From: Pseudarthrobacter sp. NBSH8
GTDB taxonomy: Bacteria > Actinomycetota > Actinomycetes > Actinomycetales > Micrococcaceae
Reading direction: 5' to 3'
NCBI RefSeq assembly: GCF_014217545.1
Contig: NZ_CP043178.1
Span: 496,001-560,000 of the forward strand
DNA: 64,000 nt
Part shown: positions 1 to 8,892 of the stretch, one piece after another
Position numbering within the stretch: position 1 is the stretch's first letter
How the letters are laid out: the number at the start of each line of letters is the position of its first letter
Program-made: the position numbers and the translations under genes
The notes under the pieces: generated by a model
What the model was told of the DNA's origin: nothing
Database searches by the model: none
Seen by the model: only the letters and a program-made list of their open reading frames with translations

Positions 1-47
1 ATTTCCGCGTCCCAAACCAGGCGAGTGCGGCCACAACATGTGCGGCG

Positions 48-53
48 TACCGT
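48..53 (+). promoter_or_regulatory. -10 hexamer, leaderless promoter
   Basis: TACCGT lies 6 nt before the ATG at 60 with no purine-rich ribosome binding site between, so transcription would start at or next to the start codon. Inferred from spacing only. Confidence 0.45.
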
Positions 54-59
54 TAGTGC

Positions 60-1349
60 ATGGAGCGAACAGGGTGCGCCGTTGTCGGCGGTGGGCCGGC
101 GGGCATGATGCTGGGGCTGCTGCTCGCCCGGGCCGGCGTCGACGTCACGGTCCTCGAAAAGCACGGCGACTTCCTCCGGGATTTCCGCGGCGACACCGTG
201 CATGCCTCCACCATCAGGCTGATCGACGAATTGGGACTGGGCGCCAGCTTCCGTCAGCTTCCACAGAGCAGGCTGGACAACGTTGCCTTCCCCATCCCGG
301 GCGCCGGCTTGGTCACTTTCGGGGATTTCGCGTCCCTGAAGCCCCCGTACAACTACATTGCCATGATGCCGCAGTGGGACTTCCTGAACTTCCTAGCCAC
401 CGAGGCCGCGCGCGAACCCACCTTCACGCTCCGGATGCAACACGAAGCAATGTCGTTAATGTTCGACGGCGGACGCGTCGCCGGCGTCCGCTACCACACA
501 CGCGACGGCCGTGAAGGTGCACTTCATGCGGACCTTGTGGTGGCCACTGATGGGCGCCAGTCAGTGCTGCGCCGGGCCGCCGGGCTGAAGCCAAGGAACT
601 ACCCCGTCCCCTTCGACACGTGGTGGTTCAGGCTTCCGCGCCATGCCTCGGAGAAGGGCGCCGTGGCGGGAATCGTCCCGGCATTCCGAGGCCGGGAAGC
701 CATGATCGCCCTGTACCGCGACGACTATTACCAGATGGGATATATCGGCCCGAAGGGAGAAGACGCGCGGATCCGGGCCGAGGGGGTGGAAGGGTTCAGG
801 GAGCGCGTTTCCGGACTGCGTCCTGACCTGGCTGACCGGGTGGATTCGATCCGGTCCATCGAGGACCTGCACTGGCTGGATGTGCGCCTGGACCGGCTGC
901 GGCGCTGGTACGTGGACGGGATGTTGTGCATTGGCGACGCTGCCCATGCCATGTCCCCGGTGGGTGGCGTGGGCATTAACCTGGCCATCCAGGATGCCGT
1001 GGCGGCAGCGGCCCGGCTGGCGCCGGCACTTCTCCGGGGGCACGTATCGGTGCAGGATCTCGCTGGAGTGGAACGGAGGCGCAGGATGCCCACCGTGGTT
1101 GTCCAGACGGTGCAGCGGATCCTGCACCGCGCAGTGTTCGTCCCATTGTTCGCCGGAAAGAGGACCGGGCCTCCGCCGGCCCTGCTGTTTGTGGTGAGGC
1201 ACGCCCCGATGGTCCGGCGACTCATGCCGCGGCTCATCGCGTTCGGGCCCCGGCCGGAACATGCGCCTTCCTTCGCCCGCCGCGGTCAGCCGCAGCATGC
1301 AGCAAAGCTGCCCGGCTTGGCGCGCCGTCACAAATCGGGCAACCACTAA
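60..1349 (+). CDS. FAD-dependent monooxygenase (PHBH/UbiH-like)
   Basis: 429-aa flavoprotein of the FAD_binding_3 aromatic hydroxylase/monooxygenase group. The N-terminus has the Rossmann dinucleotide motif GGGPAG (residues 10-15) followed by an acidic strand end (VTVLEK), an internal VATDGRQS segment near residue 163, and the second FAD motif CIGDAAHAMSP near residue 290. Such enzymes use NAD(P)H and O2 to hydroxylate aromatic or polyketide-like substrates; the substrate cannot be read from the sequence. The ATG at 60 is chosen because the dinucleotide motif follows directly and a TACCGT -10 hexamer sits 6 nt upstream. The stop codon TAA is part of the -10 hexamer of pyrE, so the two genes abut but probably have separate promoters. 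Confidence 0.85.
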   Translation: MERTGCAVVGGGPAGMMLGLLLARAGVDVTVLEKHGDFLRDFRGDTVHASTIRLIDELGLGASFRQLPQSRLDNVAFPIPGAGLVTFGDFASLKPPYNYIAMMPQWDFLNFLATEAAREPTFTLRMQHEAMSLMFDGGRVAGVRYHTRDGREGALHADLVVATDGRQSVLRRAAGLKPRNYPVPFDTWWFRLPRHASEKGAVAGIVPAFRGREAMIALYRDDYYQMGYIGPKGEDARIRAEGVEGFRERVSGLRPDLADRVDSIRSIEDLHWLDVRLDRLRRWYVDGMLCIGDAAHAMSPVGGVGINLAIQDAVAAAARLAPALLRGHVSVQDLAGVERRRRMPTVVVQTVQRILHRAVFVPLFAGKRTGPPPALLFVVRHAPMVRRLMPRLIAFGPRPEHAPSFARRGQPQHAAKLPGLARRHKSGNH

Positions 1350-1352
1350 ACT
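1347..1352 (+). promoter_or_regulatory. -10 hexamer of pyrE, overlapping upstream stop codon
   Basis: TAAACT, whose first three bases are the stop codon of the upstream monooxygenase, lies 7 nt before the pyrE ATG. No ribosome binding site is present, which suggests a leaderless transcript. Confidence 0.5.
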
Positions 1353-1359
1353 GGACACC

Positions 1360-1932
1360 ATGACTTCCCCTCTTGACGCCGCCGCTGCCCGTGCCCGCCT
1401 GCTGGAACTGATCAAGGAACTTGCCGTGGTCCGCGGCAAGGTGATCCTCTCCAGCGGTGCCGAGGCCGACTACTACATCGATCTGCGCCGCATCACGCTG
1501 CACCATGAGGCCTCCAAGCTCGTGGGCCAGGTCATGCTGGCATTGACGGACGACGCCGGAATCGACTTTGAGTGCGCAGGTGGCCTGACGATGGGTGCTG
1601 ACCCCGTGGGCACCGCTGTTATGCACTCCGCCGTGGACGCCGGCCGCACCGTGGACGCGTTTGTGGTCCGCAAGGCCCAGAAGTCCTACGGCATGGGCCG
1701 CCAAGTTGAAGGCCCATCGGTTGAGGGCCGCAAGGTCCTGGTGCTGGAGGATACGTCCACCACCGGCGGCTCCGCACTCACCGCTGTTGAGGGTGTCCGG
1801 AAGGCCGGCGGCAACGTGGTTGCCGTGGCCGTCATTGTGGACCGGGACACTGGCTCCAAGGAAAGAATCGAAGCCGAGACCGGTGTGCCCTACCTGTTCG
1901 CCTTCGGCAAGGACGAGCTGGGCCTGTCCTAG
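1360..1932 (+). CDS. pyrE: Orotate phosphoribosyltransferase
   Basis: 190-aa OPRTase, which joins orotate to PRPP to give OMP in de novo pyrimidine synthesis. The PRPP-binding signature is visible as VLVLEDTSTTGGSA around residues 125-138, and the N-terminal ILSSGAEADYYIDLRR is typical of the family. The open frame extends further upstream, inside the monooxygenase, but the ATG at 1360 gives the usual length and follows the TAAACT hexamer. It is separated from the other pyrimidine genes here, as is usual in Arthrobacter relatives. Confidence 0.95.
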   Translation: MTSPLDAAAARARLLELIKELAVVRGKVILSSGAEADYYIDLRRITLHHEASKLVGQVMLALTDDAGIDFECAGGLTMGADPVGTAVMHSAVDAGRTVDAFVVRKAQKSYGMGRQVEGPSVEGRKVLVLEDTSTTGGSALTAVEGVRKAGGNVVAVAVIVDRDTGSKERIEAETGVPYLFAFGKDELGLS

Positions 1933-2016
1933 TCCGGCCTCTCGCAGCAAGTAGGGCCGCGACTCCGGGCCAGGGTTGCCCCAGGCCCGGGTTGCAGCGG
2001 CGGCTTCCGCTGTGGC

Positions 2017-2022
2017 TACGGT
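2017..2022 (+). promoter_or_regulatory. -10 hexamer, leaderless promoter
   Basis: TACGGT lies exactly 6 nt before the GTG start at 2029. The same geometry recurs through the window. Confidence 0.5.
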
Positions 2023-2028
2023 AGAGGT

Positions 2029-3069
2029 GTGTCGTACAGCGAGGAAACAGATCCGCAGGAACAGCCTGGTGCCCATCAAGCCCGGCTGCTTGCCAGTGCC
2101 GCCGTACTCAAGCGGTTTTCGCGCCGCGGGTTCCTGGCCGGAACGGGTGCCTCTGCCCTGCTGGCAGCAGACATGCTGGTTACCCGCCGCATCCAGGCGG
2201 AACGGCGGGTCACCAGGATCCTGCAGATCGCGGACGATTTCGCCGACGCCTATTACCCGAACGCCAGCTGGTTCCTCTTCCCCGGCTACAAGACCAGCTG
2301 GGAAGAGGCGCTCTGGATCCTGAACGTCATGCGTGGTGCGCTGAACAAGCGTGGCCAGCTTGCCGCCGTCGGCTATTCCAACCAGGGGTTGGACATTGAT
2401 GAGGTGGTGATCGCCGTCATCGAGCATGTCCGGGCGAAAAAGCTTACCAAGCTTTTCTTCTACGGCCACAGCTTCGGCGGCATGGTGGCCACCCAGGTGG
2501 CCGCGCGGCTAAGGGAATTCCACGGCGTGGAGGTCGACTTCATCCTGTTGGATTCCAGCCCCTACAGCCGGAGCGACGTGCTGGATGAGAGCTGGTTCGA
2601 CGGCGTGGTGTTCCTGTACGAGAACGGCTTCCGGGTCCCGTCGGTGGTCCGCGGCAGCTACGAACTGGGGGAGCGCGTCATCCATAAGGACGAGCGGACC
2701 TGGCGGCAGATCCTGGACCAGACCATGGAGCAGTTGTCCCCGATCGCCCCGTCCAGTGTGCTCATCCAGTCCGAGTCGGCCTACATCTACCACTTCGATG
2801 GAAACCGGTTTGTGGACAAGCTCGGCGGCACGCGGATGGCGTATATCGGCAACCCGAAAGACCGCACGGTCCGCTACCCGACGGCCAAGGACGCGTGGTC
2901 GGCAGCGTTCCAACCCCAGATGGTCTCCACGGACCTGCAAACGGACGGTGCCCTGCCGGCGCACGCGAGCCCCGGCTGGAATCCGCTCATCTACCGGCCC
3001 ATCGTGGAGCGGCTGATGGACGACTTTTTCCCGCTGCCCCGCGGCGGCTCGAAGGTGGCGGTCTTCTAA
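2029..3069 (+). CDS. Alpha/beta hydrolase with Tat-like N-terminus
   Basis: 346-aa protein with an alpha/beta-hydrolase nucleophile elbow GHSFGG around residues 145-150 (Ser near 147) and a downstream LLDSSPYS segment. The N-terminal part carries KRFSRRGFLAG followed by a hydrophobic stretch ending LLAADM, which resembles a twin-arginine signal or signal anchor (S-R-R-x-F-L), so the enzyme is probably exported folded or membrane-tethered. The substrate is unknown. The GTG start is supported by the -10 hexamer 6 nt upstream. It ends tail-to-tail with the HAD gene: the two stop codons overlap within CTAA at 3066-3069, leaving no room for an intergenic terminator. Confidence 0.75.
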   Translation: MSYSEETDPQEQPGAHQARLLASAAVLKRFSRRGFLAGTGASALLAADMLVTRRIQAERRVTRILQIADDFADAYYPNASWFLFPGYKTSWEEALWILNVMRGALNKRGQLAAVGYSNQGLDIDEVVIAVIEHVRAKKLTKLFFYGHSFGGMVATQVAARLREFHGVEVDFILLDSSPYSRSDVLDESWFDGVVFLYENGFRVPSVVRGSYELGERVIHKDERTWRQILDQTMEQLSPIAPSSVLIQSESAYIYHFDGNRFVDKLGGTRMAYIGNPKDRTVRYPTAKDAWSAAFQPQMVSTDLQTDGALPAHASPGWNPLIYRPIVERLMDDFFPLPRGGSKVAVF

Positions 3070-3896
3070 ATCTGGTTCTTCAGGTCGGCCACGGAGTTCA
3101 GCACCTGGTTGGGCCGGAACGGATAGGCGGCAATGTCTTCGCGCTGCGTAATTCCGGTGAGGACCAGCACCGTGTGCAGGCCTGCCTCCATGCCGGCAAT
3201 AATGTCGGTGTCCATCCGGTCCCCGATCATCGCCGTGGTCTCGGAGTGCGCATCGATCTGGTTCATGGCGGACCGGAACATCATGGGATTCGGTTTGCCC
3301 ACAATGTACGGCTCCCGGCCGGTTGCCTTCGTGATGAGGGCCGCAATGGCCCCCGTCGCGGGCATGGGACCGTCCTTGGACGGGCCGGTGGCGTCCGGAT
3401 TGGTGGCAATAAAGCGGGCTCCGGCCAGGATCAGCCGGATGGCCATGGTGATGGCCTCAAAGGAGTACGTCCGGGTTTCGCCGAGCACCACAAAGTCCGG
3501 GTCCTGGTCGGTGAGGATGAAGCCGGCCTCGTGCAGCGCCGTCGTCAGTCCTGCCTCGCCGATCGTGTAGGCCCGGTTCCCGGAGCCGGAACCGCGCACC
3601 TGGTCCTTCAGGAAGTGGGCTGTGGCCAGCGCGGACGTCCAGATGTTTTCCTCGGGAATTTCCAGCCCGGAAGCACGCAGCCGGGCGGCCAGGTCCCGGG
3701 GCGTGAAGATCGAGTTGTTGGTCAGCACCAGGAACCGCTTGGACGTGTCCACCCAGCGCTGGATCAGCTCGGCAGCCCCCGGGACGGCATGGTTTTCGTG
3801 GACGAGCACGCCGTCCATGTCTGTCAGCCAGCATTCGATCTCCTGGCCGTTGCGGTAGACCGCCTGTGAACCCTGTACCTGGTCTGCTTCTGCCAC
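3066..3896 (-). CDS. HAD-IIA family phosphatase (NagD-like)
   Basis: 276-aa haloacid dehalogenase hydrolase of subclass IIA. Motif I is TDMDGVL (nucleophile Asp26, acid/base Asp28), motif II VLTNNS near residue 60, Lys motif GKPNP, and motif IV IGDRMDTDI. A mobile cap lies between motifs II and III, as in NagD/phosphoglycolate phosphatase-like enzymes. It likely dephosphorylates small phosphometabolites; the substrate is not determinable. It starts at GTG 3896 with GGAGG about 5 nt upstream. Its 3' end overlaps the stop of the convergent hydrolase gene. Confidence 0.85.
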   Translation of the reverse strand: MAEADQVQGSQAVYRNGQEIECWLTDMDGVLVHENHAVPGAAELIQRWVDTSKRFLVLTNNSIFTPRDLAARLRASGLEIPEENIWTSALATAHFLKDQVRGSGSGNRAYTIGEAGLTTALHEAGFILTDQDPDFVVLGETRTYSFEAITMAIRLILAGARFIATNPDATGPSKDGPMPATGAIAALITKATGREPYIVGKPNPMMFRSAMNQIDAHSETTAMIGDRMDTDIIAGMEAGLHTVLVLTGITQREDIAAYPFRPNQVLNSVADLKNQI

Positions 3897-4014
3897 GCTT
3901 ACCTCCGTGAGATGTGCCTATTCCTGGTCCAGTCTTTCATCCTTCTTGCCCGGCAACACTCGAGGCCTGAGAAAAACCGTGCAGCCGGGCATCAGTACCC
4001 AGGACTGACGCGGC

Positions 4015-4020
4015 TAGAGT
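4015..4020 (+). promoter_or_regulatory. -10 hexamer, leaderless promoter
   Basis: TAGAGT lies 6 nt before the GTG start at 4027, and there is no ribosome binding site. Confidence 0.5.
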
Positions 4021-4026
4021 TGAAGT

Positions 4027-4701
4027 GTGACTGACCTTCCCCAAGCCCCGCCGCTGCCCGTTCCACTGCCAGAGGAGGCGCCGGAACCCAATGCGGAGGT
4101 CGGCGTCGGGCCCTGGGACGGCGAGCTGCCTGAAGGCGACCATTGGGATCATGAACTGCTGGCAGACGGCGACCGGCGCAACGTGGTGGACCAGTACCGC
4201 TACTGGAAGCATGACGCGATCGTGGCTGACCTCGATTCCAAGCGGCATAACTTCCACATCGCCATTGAAAACTGGCAGCACGACCTCAATATCGGCACCG
4301 TGGTGCGCACCGCCAACGCGTTCCTCGCCAAGGAAGTCCACATCATCGGGCGACGCCGGTGGAACAGGCGCGGGGCCATGGTCACCGACCGCTACCAGCA
4401 CATCCGCCACCACCCCACCGTGGAAGACTTTGTGGCCTGGGCGCAGGGGGAGGGGCTCGCTATCATTGGCATCGACATATTCCCGGACTCCGTGCCCCTG
4501 GAAACCTATGAGCTGCCCAAGGACTGCGTCTTGGTGTTCGGCCAGGAAGGGCCCGGGCTGACGCCGGAGGTCCATGAGGCGGCCTTGGCCACCCTGTCCA
4601 TCGAGCAGTTCGGCTCCACCCGCTCCATCAACGCCGCCTCCGCCGCGGCTGTCGCCATGCACGCCTGGATCCGCCGGCACGTTTTTAGCCAGCCCGTCTG
4701 A
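4027..4701 (+). CDS. SpoU/TrmH-family RNA 2'-O-methyltransferase
   Basis: 224-aa SPOUT-class RNA ribose methyltransferase. The three SpoU motifs are visible: motif 1 NIGTVVRTANAF, motif 2 VFGQEGPGL and motif 3 STRSINAASAAAVAMHAW, which together form the trefoil-knot SAM site. The N-terminal 60 residues are acidic and Pro-rich and carry no recognisable RNA-binding domain. The target (tRNA or rRNA) cannot be assigned. The gene is monocistronic, leaderless by spacing, and followed by the fbaA promoter region. Confidence 0.9.
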   Translation: MTDLPQAPPLPVPLPEEAPEPNAEVGVGPWDGELPEGDHWDHELLADGDRRNVVDQYRYWKHDAIVADLDSKRHNFHIAIENWQHDLNIGTVVRTANAFLAKEVHIIGRRRWNRRGAMVTDRYQHIRHHPTVEDFVAWAQGEGLAIIGIDIFPDSVPLETYELPKDCVLVFGQEGPGLTPEVHEAALATLSIEQFGSTRSINAASAAAVAMHAWIRRHVFSQPV

Positions 4702-4795
4702 CCCGCGCCACTTCTGACCCGCGCCGAGTTGGCTTTGTGAGCGTGAGTGTTACCCGTCCGCGTGACCCGAAACACTGCCCCTGCACAGAAATGGC

Positions 4796-4801
4796 TAGGA
4801 T
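4796..4801 (+). promoter_or_regulatory. Probable fbaA -10 hexamer
   Basis: TAGGAT about 70 nt upstream of fbaA is the best -10 match in this intergenic region. Unlike many neighbours, fbaA has a real leader and ribosome binding site. Two 11-bp direct repeats (TGACCCGCGCC at 4699-4709 and 4715-4725) lie farther upstream. Confidence 0.35.
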
Positions 4802-4870
4802 GGTGGCTAGCCGTAAGAGGTCTACTCCAGGGTCACAACCCACAGACGAAAACTCAGCATAGGAGTCAGC

Positions 4871-5890
4871 ATGCCCATTGCAACCCCAGAGATCTACTCC
4901 GAGATGATCGACCGTGCCAAGGCCGGGGGCTTTGCGTTTCCGGCGGTCAATGTGACGTCGTCGCAGACCCTGAATGCAGCCATCCGCGGGTTCGCCGAGG
5001 CTGAGTCCGATGGCATTATCCAGGTTTCCACCGGTGGCGCAGCGTACTGGTCCGGTGCATCGGTCAAGGACATGGTTGCCGGTTCGCTCGGTTTCGCCGC
5101 CTTTGCCCGCGAAGTGGCCAAGAACTACAACGTCAACATTGCGCTGCACACGGACCACTGCCCCAAGGACAAGCTGGACGGCTTTGTCCTGCCGCTGCTG
5201 GCCGCTTCGGAGGCTGAGGTCAAGGCTGGCCGGAACCCGATCTTCAACTCGCACATGTGGGACGGCTCGCACGAGACCCTCGAAGACAACCTGCGCATCG
5301 CCCGCGAGCTGCTGGAGCGTTCCGGCGCGGCGAAGATGATGCTCGAGGTTGAAATCGGCACCGTCGGTGGCGAGGAAGACGGCGTGGAGAACGAGATCAA
5401 CGAGAAGCTCTACACCACCACCGAAGATGCCCTCGCGACCATCGAGGCGCTGGGTACGGGCGAGAACGGCCGTTACCTGACGGCGCTGACGTTCGGTAAC
5501 GTCCACGGCGTGTACAAGCCCGGTGGCGTGAAGCTGCGCCCGGAGCTGCTCAAGCAGATCCAGGCCGAGGTGGGTGCCAAGATCGGCAAGGAGAACCCGT
5601 TTGATCTGGTGTTCCACGGCGGTTCGGGTTCTTCTGACCAGGAAATCGCTGACGCCGTTTCCTATGGTGTGATCAAGATGAACGTCGATACGGACACGCA
5701 GTACGCGTTCACGCGTCCGGTGGCCGGGCACATGCTCGCCAACTACGACGGCGTGCTGAAGATCGACGGCGAAATGGGCAACAAGAAGACCTACGATCCC
5801 CGCGTCTGGGGTGCCTCCGCCGAGGCCGGCATGGCTGCCCGCATCGCCGAGGCCGCCCGCCAGCTCGGCTCCCTCGGCAAGACGTTCTAG
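4871..5890 (+). CDS. fbaA: Fructose-bisphosphate aldolase, class II
   Basis: 339-aa class IIA zinc-dependent aldolase that interconverts fructose 1,6-bisphosphate with DHAP and glyceraldehyde 3-phosphate. The zinc/active-site segment LHTDHCPKDK, the LEVEIGTVGGEEDG loop and the phosphate-binding VFHGGSGSSDQEI region are all present at the usual spacing, and the length is normal. A strong AGGAG precedes the ATG by about 6 nt. The DUF3151 gene follows 2 nt after its stop, so the two are likely cotranscribed. Confidence 0.97.
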   Translation: MPIATPEIYSEMIDRAKAGGFAFPAVNVTSSQTLNAAIRGFAEAESDGIIQVSTGGAAYWSGASVKDMVAGSLGFAAFAREVAKNYNVNIALHTDHCPKDKLDGFVLPLLAASEAEVKAGRNPIFNSHMWDGSHETLEDNLRIARELLERSGAAKMMLEVEIGTVGGEEDGVENEINEKLYTTTEDALATIEALGTGENGRYLTALTFGNVHGVYKPGGVKLRPELLKQIQAEVGAKIGKENPFDLVFHGGSGSSDQEIADAVSYGVIKMNVDTDTQYAFTRPVAGHMLANYDGVLKIDGEMGNKKTYDPRVWGASAEAGMAARIAEAARQLGSLGKTF

Positions 5891-5892
5891 TT

Positions 5893-6315
5893 ATGTCGGA
5901 TGAGTTCCGCAAGAACCTGATGGGTCCGGAGCCGACGCTCCTGCCTGCCGAGACCGACGTCTACGAGCAGCTGGACGCCGGCGCCGAACCCCTGGACCTG
6001 GTGGAGAAGCACCCCACGTCGTCGCTGTTGTGGGCTGTCCTGGCTGAGGAGGCGTGGTCCGAGGGCCGCACCATCGATTCCTACGCCTACTCGCGCGTTG
6101 GCTACCACCGCGGGCTGGACTCGCTGCGCCGCAACGGCTGGCGCGGGGTGGGCCCTATCCCATGGGAGCACGAACCCAACCGCGGCTTCCTGCGTGCGCT
6201 CTACTCGCTGGGCCGCGCATCCGCGGCCATTGGCGAAGCCGAGGAACCGGAACGCATCGAGAAGTTCCTCAACGACTCGGACCCGGCAGCCAAGGCGGCC
6301 ATCGAGGGCAAGTAG
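5893..6315 (+). CDS. DUF3151 domain protein
   Basis: 140-aa conserved actinobacterial protein of unknown function (DUF3151), recognisable by WAVLAEEAWSEG and RVGYHRGLDSLRRNGWRG. It begins 2 nt after the fbaA stop without its own ribosome binding site, so it is probably translated by coupling. The fba-DUF3151 pairing is common in actinobacteria as far as I know, but no function follows from it. No signal peptide or membrane segment is present. Confidence 0.85.
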   Translation: MSDEFRKNLMGPEPTLLPAETDVYEQLDAGAEPLDLVEKHPTSSLLWAVLAEEAWSEGRTIDSYAYSRVGYHRGLDSLRRNGWRGVGPIPWEHEPNRGFLRALYSLGRASAAIGEAEEPERIEKFLNDSDPAAKAAIEGK

Positions 6316-6324
6316 TTTGAAGGG

Positions 6325-6386
6325 CAACGCGGGGTCACTTCCGGCCCAATAACCATCGTTTTTGGGCCGGAAGTGACCCCGCGTTG
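6325..6386. repeat. Long perfect inverted repeat, GCGGGGTCACTT family copy A
   Basis: A 23-bp arm at 6325-6347 is matched perfectly at 6364-6386 around a 16-nt A/T-rich loop. It sits between the convergent ends of DUF3151 and the uracil-DNA glycosylase-like gene and could act as a bidirectional terminator. The same arm core (GCGGGGTCACTT) recurs at 19861-19931 and 33656-33720, so this is a dispersed repeat family. Confidence 0.85.
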
Positions 6387-6392
6387 TTTAAC

Positions 6393-6447
6393 GAACGACG
6401 GCGGGCGGTCACCTTTCAGAAGAAATGGTGACCGCCCGCCGTCGTTC
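6393..6447. repeat. Second perfect inverted repeat (21-bp arms)
   Basis: Arms at 6393-6413 and 6427-6447 (GACGGCGGGCGGTCACC core) are perfectly complementary around a 13-nt loop. The element lies directly beside copy A in the same convergent interval. Part of the core (ACGACGGCGGG..GTCACC) reappears in the purA terminator. Confidence 0.8.
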
Positions 6448-6511
6448 CCCACCCGCACTCTCACCTCGCAAGCTCGGCGAGGGAACCCTGCGGGCGTGGG
6501 CCTACCGGTGG

Positions 6512-7141
6512 CTAAACCTTCGCGAGTCCTGTGCGGGCCATGGCGTCGGTGTAGACAACGCGCATTTCCTCGAGGTACTGTTCCTGCCGTGCGGGCGTCC
6601 CGGCGAAGGCGCGGCCGCTGAGGGAGCGGACCTTGTAGGTCTTCAGCCCGCGGCGCCAGAGCAGCGGAACTTCGGTCTTCAGCAGCAGGTTGGCCAGGCG
6701 GTTGGCTTCGGTGCCGTGGGCCACAATCACCGAGGCGCGGGGAACCACGGCGAGGAACTTCAACAGCGGCTTGAGGCCAGCGGAAATCTGGTCCGGCGTG
6801 AACTTGCCGTTGACCTCACCTGGGGTGTGCCACGGGTGCACGTTCCAGGGCATCACGAACTCGGGGCGCAGGCCCAGCTTCCACTGGATGCCGAGCATGC
6901 GGGTGGCGGCGTCTTCGTCGCCGGCGGTGATGAAACCGGACGGGTCAGCTTCGCCGATGTTGGAGTAGAGGCTGATGATGCGGCACTCGTCTACGTCGTG
7001 CATGGGGTCGACGTACGGGACTTCGGTGTGGGGCTTGACGCTCTGCAGGGAATCGCACAGCTCATTGACGGCTGCAACGTTGGGCTCGTAGCGGCGGCTG
7101 AGGAGCTGTTCACGGAGGGATTCTGGGGCCAGGGCTGTCAT
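6512..7141 (-). CDS. Uracil-DNA glycosylase-family protein
   Basis: About 209-aa protein resembling the UDG-superfamily proteins annotated as uracil-DNA glycosylase in Arthrobacter. Visible conserved stretches include NIGEADPSGFITAGDEDA, MPWNVHPWHTP (position of the UDG Asn-Pro loop) and IVAHGTEANRLA (position of the His-containing loop). Activity is inferred from family only. A TTG at 7150 would lie 3 nt after AGGAG, which is too close. The ATG at 7141, about 12 nt after AGGAG, is preferred. It is transcribed divergently from purA across a 440-nt gap. Confidence 0.7.
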   Translation of the reverse strand: MTALAPESLREQLLSRRYEPNVAAVNELCDSLQSVKPHTEVPYVDPMHDVDECRIISLYSNIGEADPSGFITAGDEDAATRMLGIQWKLGLRPEFVMPWNVHPWHTPGEVNGKFTPDQISAGLKPLLKFLAVVPRASVIVAHGTEANRLANLLLKTEVPLLWRRGLKTYKVRSLSGRAFAGTPARQEQYLEEMRVVYTDAMARTGLAKV

Positions 7142-7423
7142 ATAGTGCAATGTCTCCTGCGGGGCTCGGCGATGCTGCCAATCCGGAAAATGGGCGCGTG
7201 ATGGGCGCGCCCGTCCGGCGTGGTTTGAAATGTGGTGTGGACCGATTCCTGGTCGATCTCTATCAGTTTAGCAAGCCCCGCGAAATGCGGACCCCGTCCG
7301 GTGAGATTCCGTGATGAAAGGCATACGCCGGACCACGCAGCCGGAGAGGAAAACCCGCGGACGATCCGCAATGGCGCGGCAGGCTCCGCAAGCCCAACGG
7401 GTGGAGGAAATCCCCGCATCGGC

Positions 7424-7502
7424 TAAACTTGGGTGGTAAGAGCCCCGGACTCTTGCGTGGTTGGCCGCCGTAGCGGTCCGGCCAGGCTATGGCCTTCGGG
7501 GC
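7424..7502 (+). promoter_or_regulatory. purA promoter and structured leader
   Basis: TAAACT at 7424-7429 is a good -10. The predicted leader of about 145 nt contains a nested hairpin: outer GCCCCG (7442-7447) pairs with CGGGGC (7497-7502), and inner GGCCG..CCG-tag-CGG..CGGCC spans 7463-7483. No T-run follows, so it is not a simple terminator. The rest of the 7142-7581 gap shows no convincing gene. Confidence 0.35.
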
Positions 7503-7581
7503 ATTCTCATGAACGGCGCAACGCAGGCTTGCCATCTAGGTGGACTGACCTGTGCGGCCCGAACGAATGGGGGAGGATCCC

Positions 7582-8871
7582 ATGCCAGCAATCGTGATCG
7601 TAGGAGCCCAGTGGGGCGACGAAGGAAAAGGCAAGGCCACCGATCTTCTGGGCGGCCGCGTTGACTACGTCGTAAAGCCCAACGGTGGCAACAATGCCGG
7701 GCACACCGTCGTCGTAGGCGGTGAGAAGTATGAGCTCAAACTCCTTCCGGCCGGCATTTTGAGCCCTAACGCGATTCCGATCATCGGCAACGGCTGTGTG
7801 GTGAACCTTGAGGCCCTGTTCGAGGAGATCGAAGGCCTGCAGGCCCGCGGCGCGGACACGTCCAAGCTGCGCATCTCAGCCAACGCGCACCTCGTGGCGC
7901 CCTACCACCAGGTCCTGGACAAAGTCACCGAGCGTTTCCTCGGCAGCCGCGCCATCGGCACCACCGGCCGTGGCATCGGCCCCGCTTACATGGACAAGGT
8001 GGCCCGCCTGGGCATTCGCGTCCAGGACGTCTTTGACGAGTCCATCCTCCGCCAGAAGGTGGAAGGATCCCTGCGCCAGAAGAACGAACTCCTGGTCAAG
8101 GTCTACAATCGCCGCGACATCGTGGTGGACGAGATCGTGGACTACTTCCTGGCGTTCGCCGATCGCCTTCGCCCGCTGGTCATCGACAGCACGCTTGTCC
8201 TCAACAACGCCCTGGACGAGGGCAAGGTTGTCCTGATGGAAGGCGGCCAGGCCACATTCCTGGACGTAGACCACGGCACCTACCCGTTCGTGACCTCCTC
8301 CAACCCGACCGCCGGCGGCGCGTCCGTTGGCTCGGGTATCGGCCCCACCCGGATTTCCCGCTCCATCGGCATCATCAAGGCCTATACCACCCGTGTTGGC
8401 GCCGGACCGTTCCCCACCGAACTGTTCGACGAGATGGGCATGTACCTGCAGAAAACCGGTGGCGAGTTCGGCGTAAACACCGGCCGTCCGCGCCGCTGCG
8501 GCTGGTACGACGCCGTCCTGGCCCGCCACGCTTCCCGCGTGAACGGCTTCACGGACTACTTCGTCACCAAGCTGGACGTCCTCACCGGCATTGAGCAGAT
8601 CCCGGTCTGCGTTGCCTACGACGTTGATGGTGTGCGGCACGACGAAATGCCCATGACGCAGACCGAGTTCCACCACGCAGTGCCCATCTTTGAGTACTTC
8701 GAGGGCTGGACCGAGGACATCACCGGCGCCCGCACGCTGGAGGACCTCCCCGAGAACGCCCGCAACTACGTGCTGGCCCTCGAAAAGCTCTCCGGCACGC
8801 GTTTCTCCGCGATCGGCGTCGGCCCGGACCGCGACCAGACCATTGTGGTCCACGATCTGATCAACGACTAA
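7582..8871 (+). CDS. purA: Adenylosuccinate synthetase
   Basis: 429-aa GTP-dependent enzyme making adenylosuccinate from IMP and aspartate, the first committed step to AMP. The N-terminal GTP/IMP loop [10 protein letters not shown], the NNAGHT segment, [10 protein letters not shown] and the R-rich C-terminal part are present, and the length is standard. The frame opens at 7552, but the ATG at 7582, after GGGAGG, gives the canonical [15 protein letters not shown] start. It is monocistronic with a clear hairpin terminator. Confidence 0.97.
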   Translation: MPAIVIVGAQWGDEGKGKATDLLGGRVDYVVKPNGGNNAGHTVVVGGEKYELKLLPAGILSPNAIPIIGNGCVVNLEALFEEIEGLQARGADTSKLRISANAHLVAPYHQVLDKVTERFLGSRAIGTTGRGIGPAYMDKVARLGIRVQDVFDESILRQKVEGSLRQKNELLVKVYNRRDIVVDEIVDYFLAFADRLRPLVIDSTLVLNNALDEGKVVLMEGGQATFLDVDHGTYPFVTSSNPTAGGASVGSGIGPTRISRSIGIIKAYTTRVGAGPFPTELFDEMGMYLQKTGGEFGVNTGRPRRCGWYDAVLARHASRVNGFTDYFVTKLDVLTGIEQIPVCVAYDVDGVRHDEMPMTQTEFHHAVPIFEYFEGWTEDITGARTLEDLPENARNYVLALEKLSGTRFSAIGVGPDRDQTIVVHDLIND

Positions 8872-8892
8872 CAGCCTGCAACGTACGACGAC

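Noticed and set aside
561..1439. 292-aa minus-strand frame across the monooxygenase and pyrE
   Set aside because: Antisense to two clear genes, with no domain pattern; a product of high GC content.
3066..3069. Overlapping stop codons of hydrolase and HAD genes as a regulatory overlap
   Set aside because: Four-base tail-to-tail overlaps occur in compact genomes and there is no further structure.
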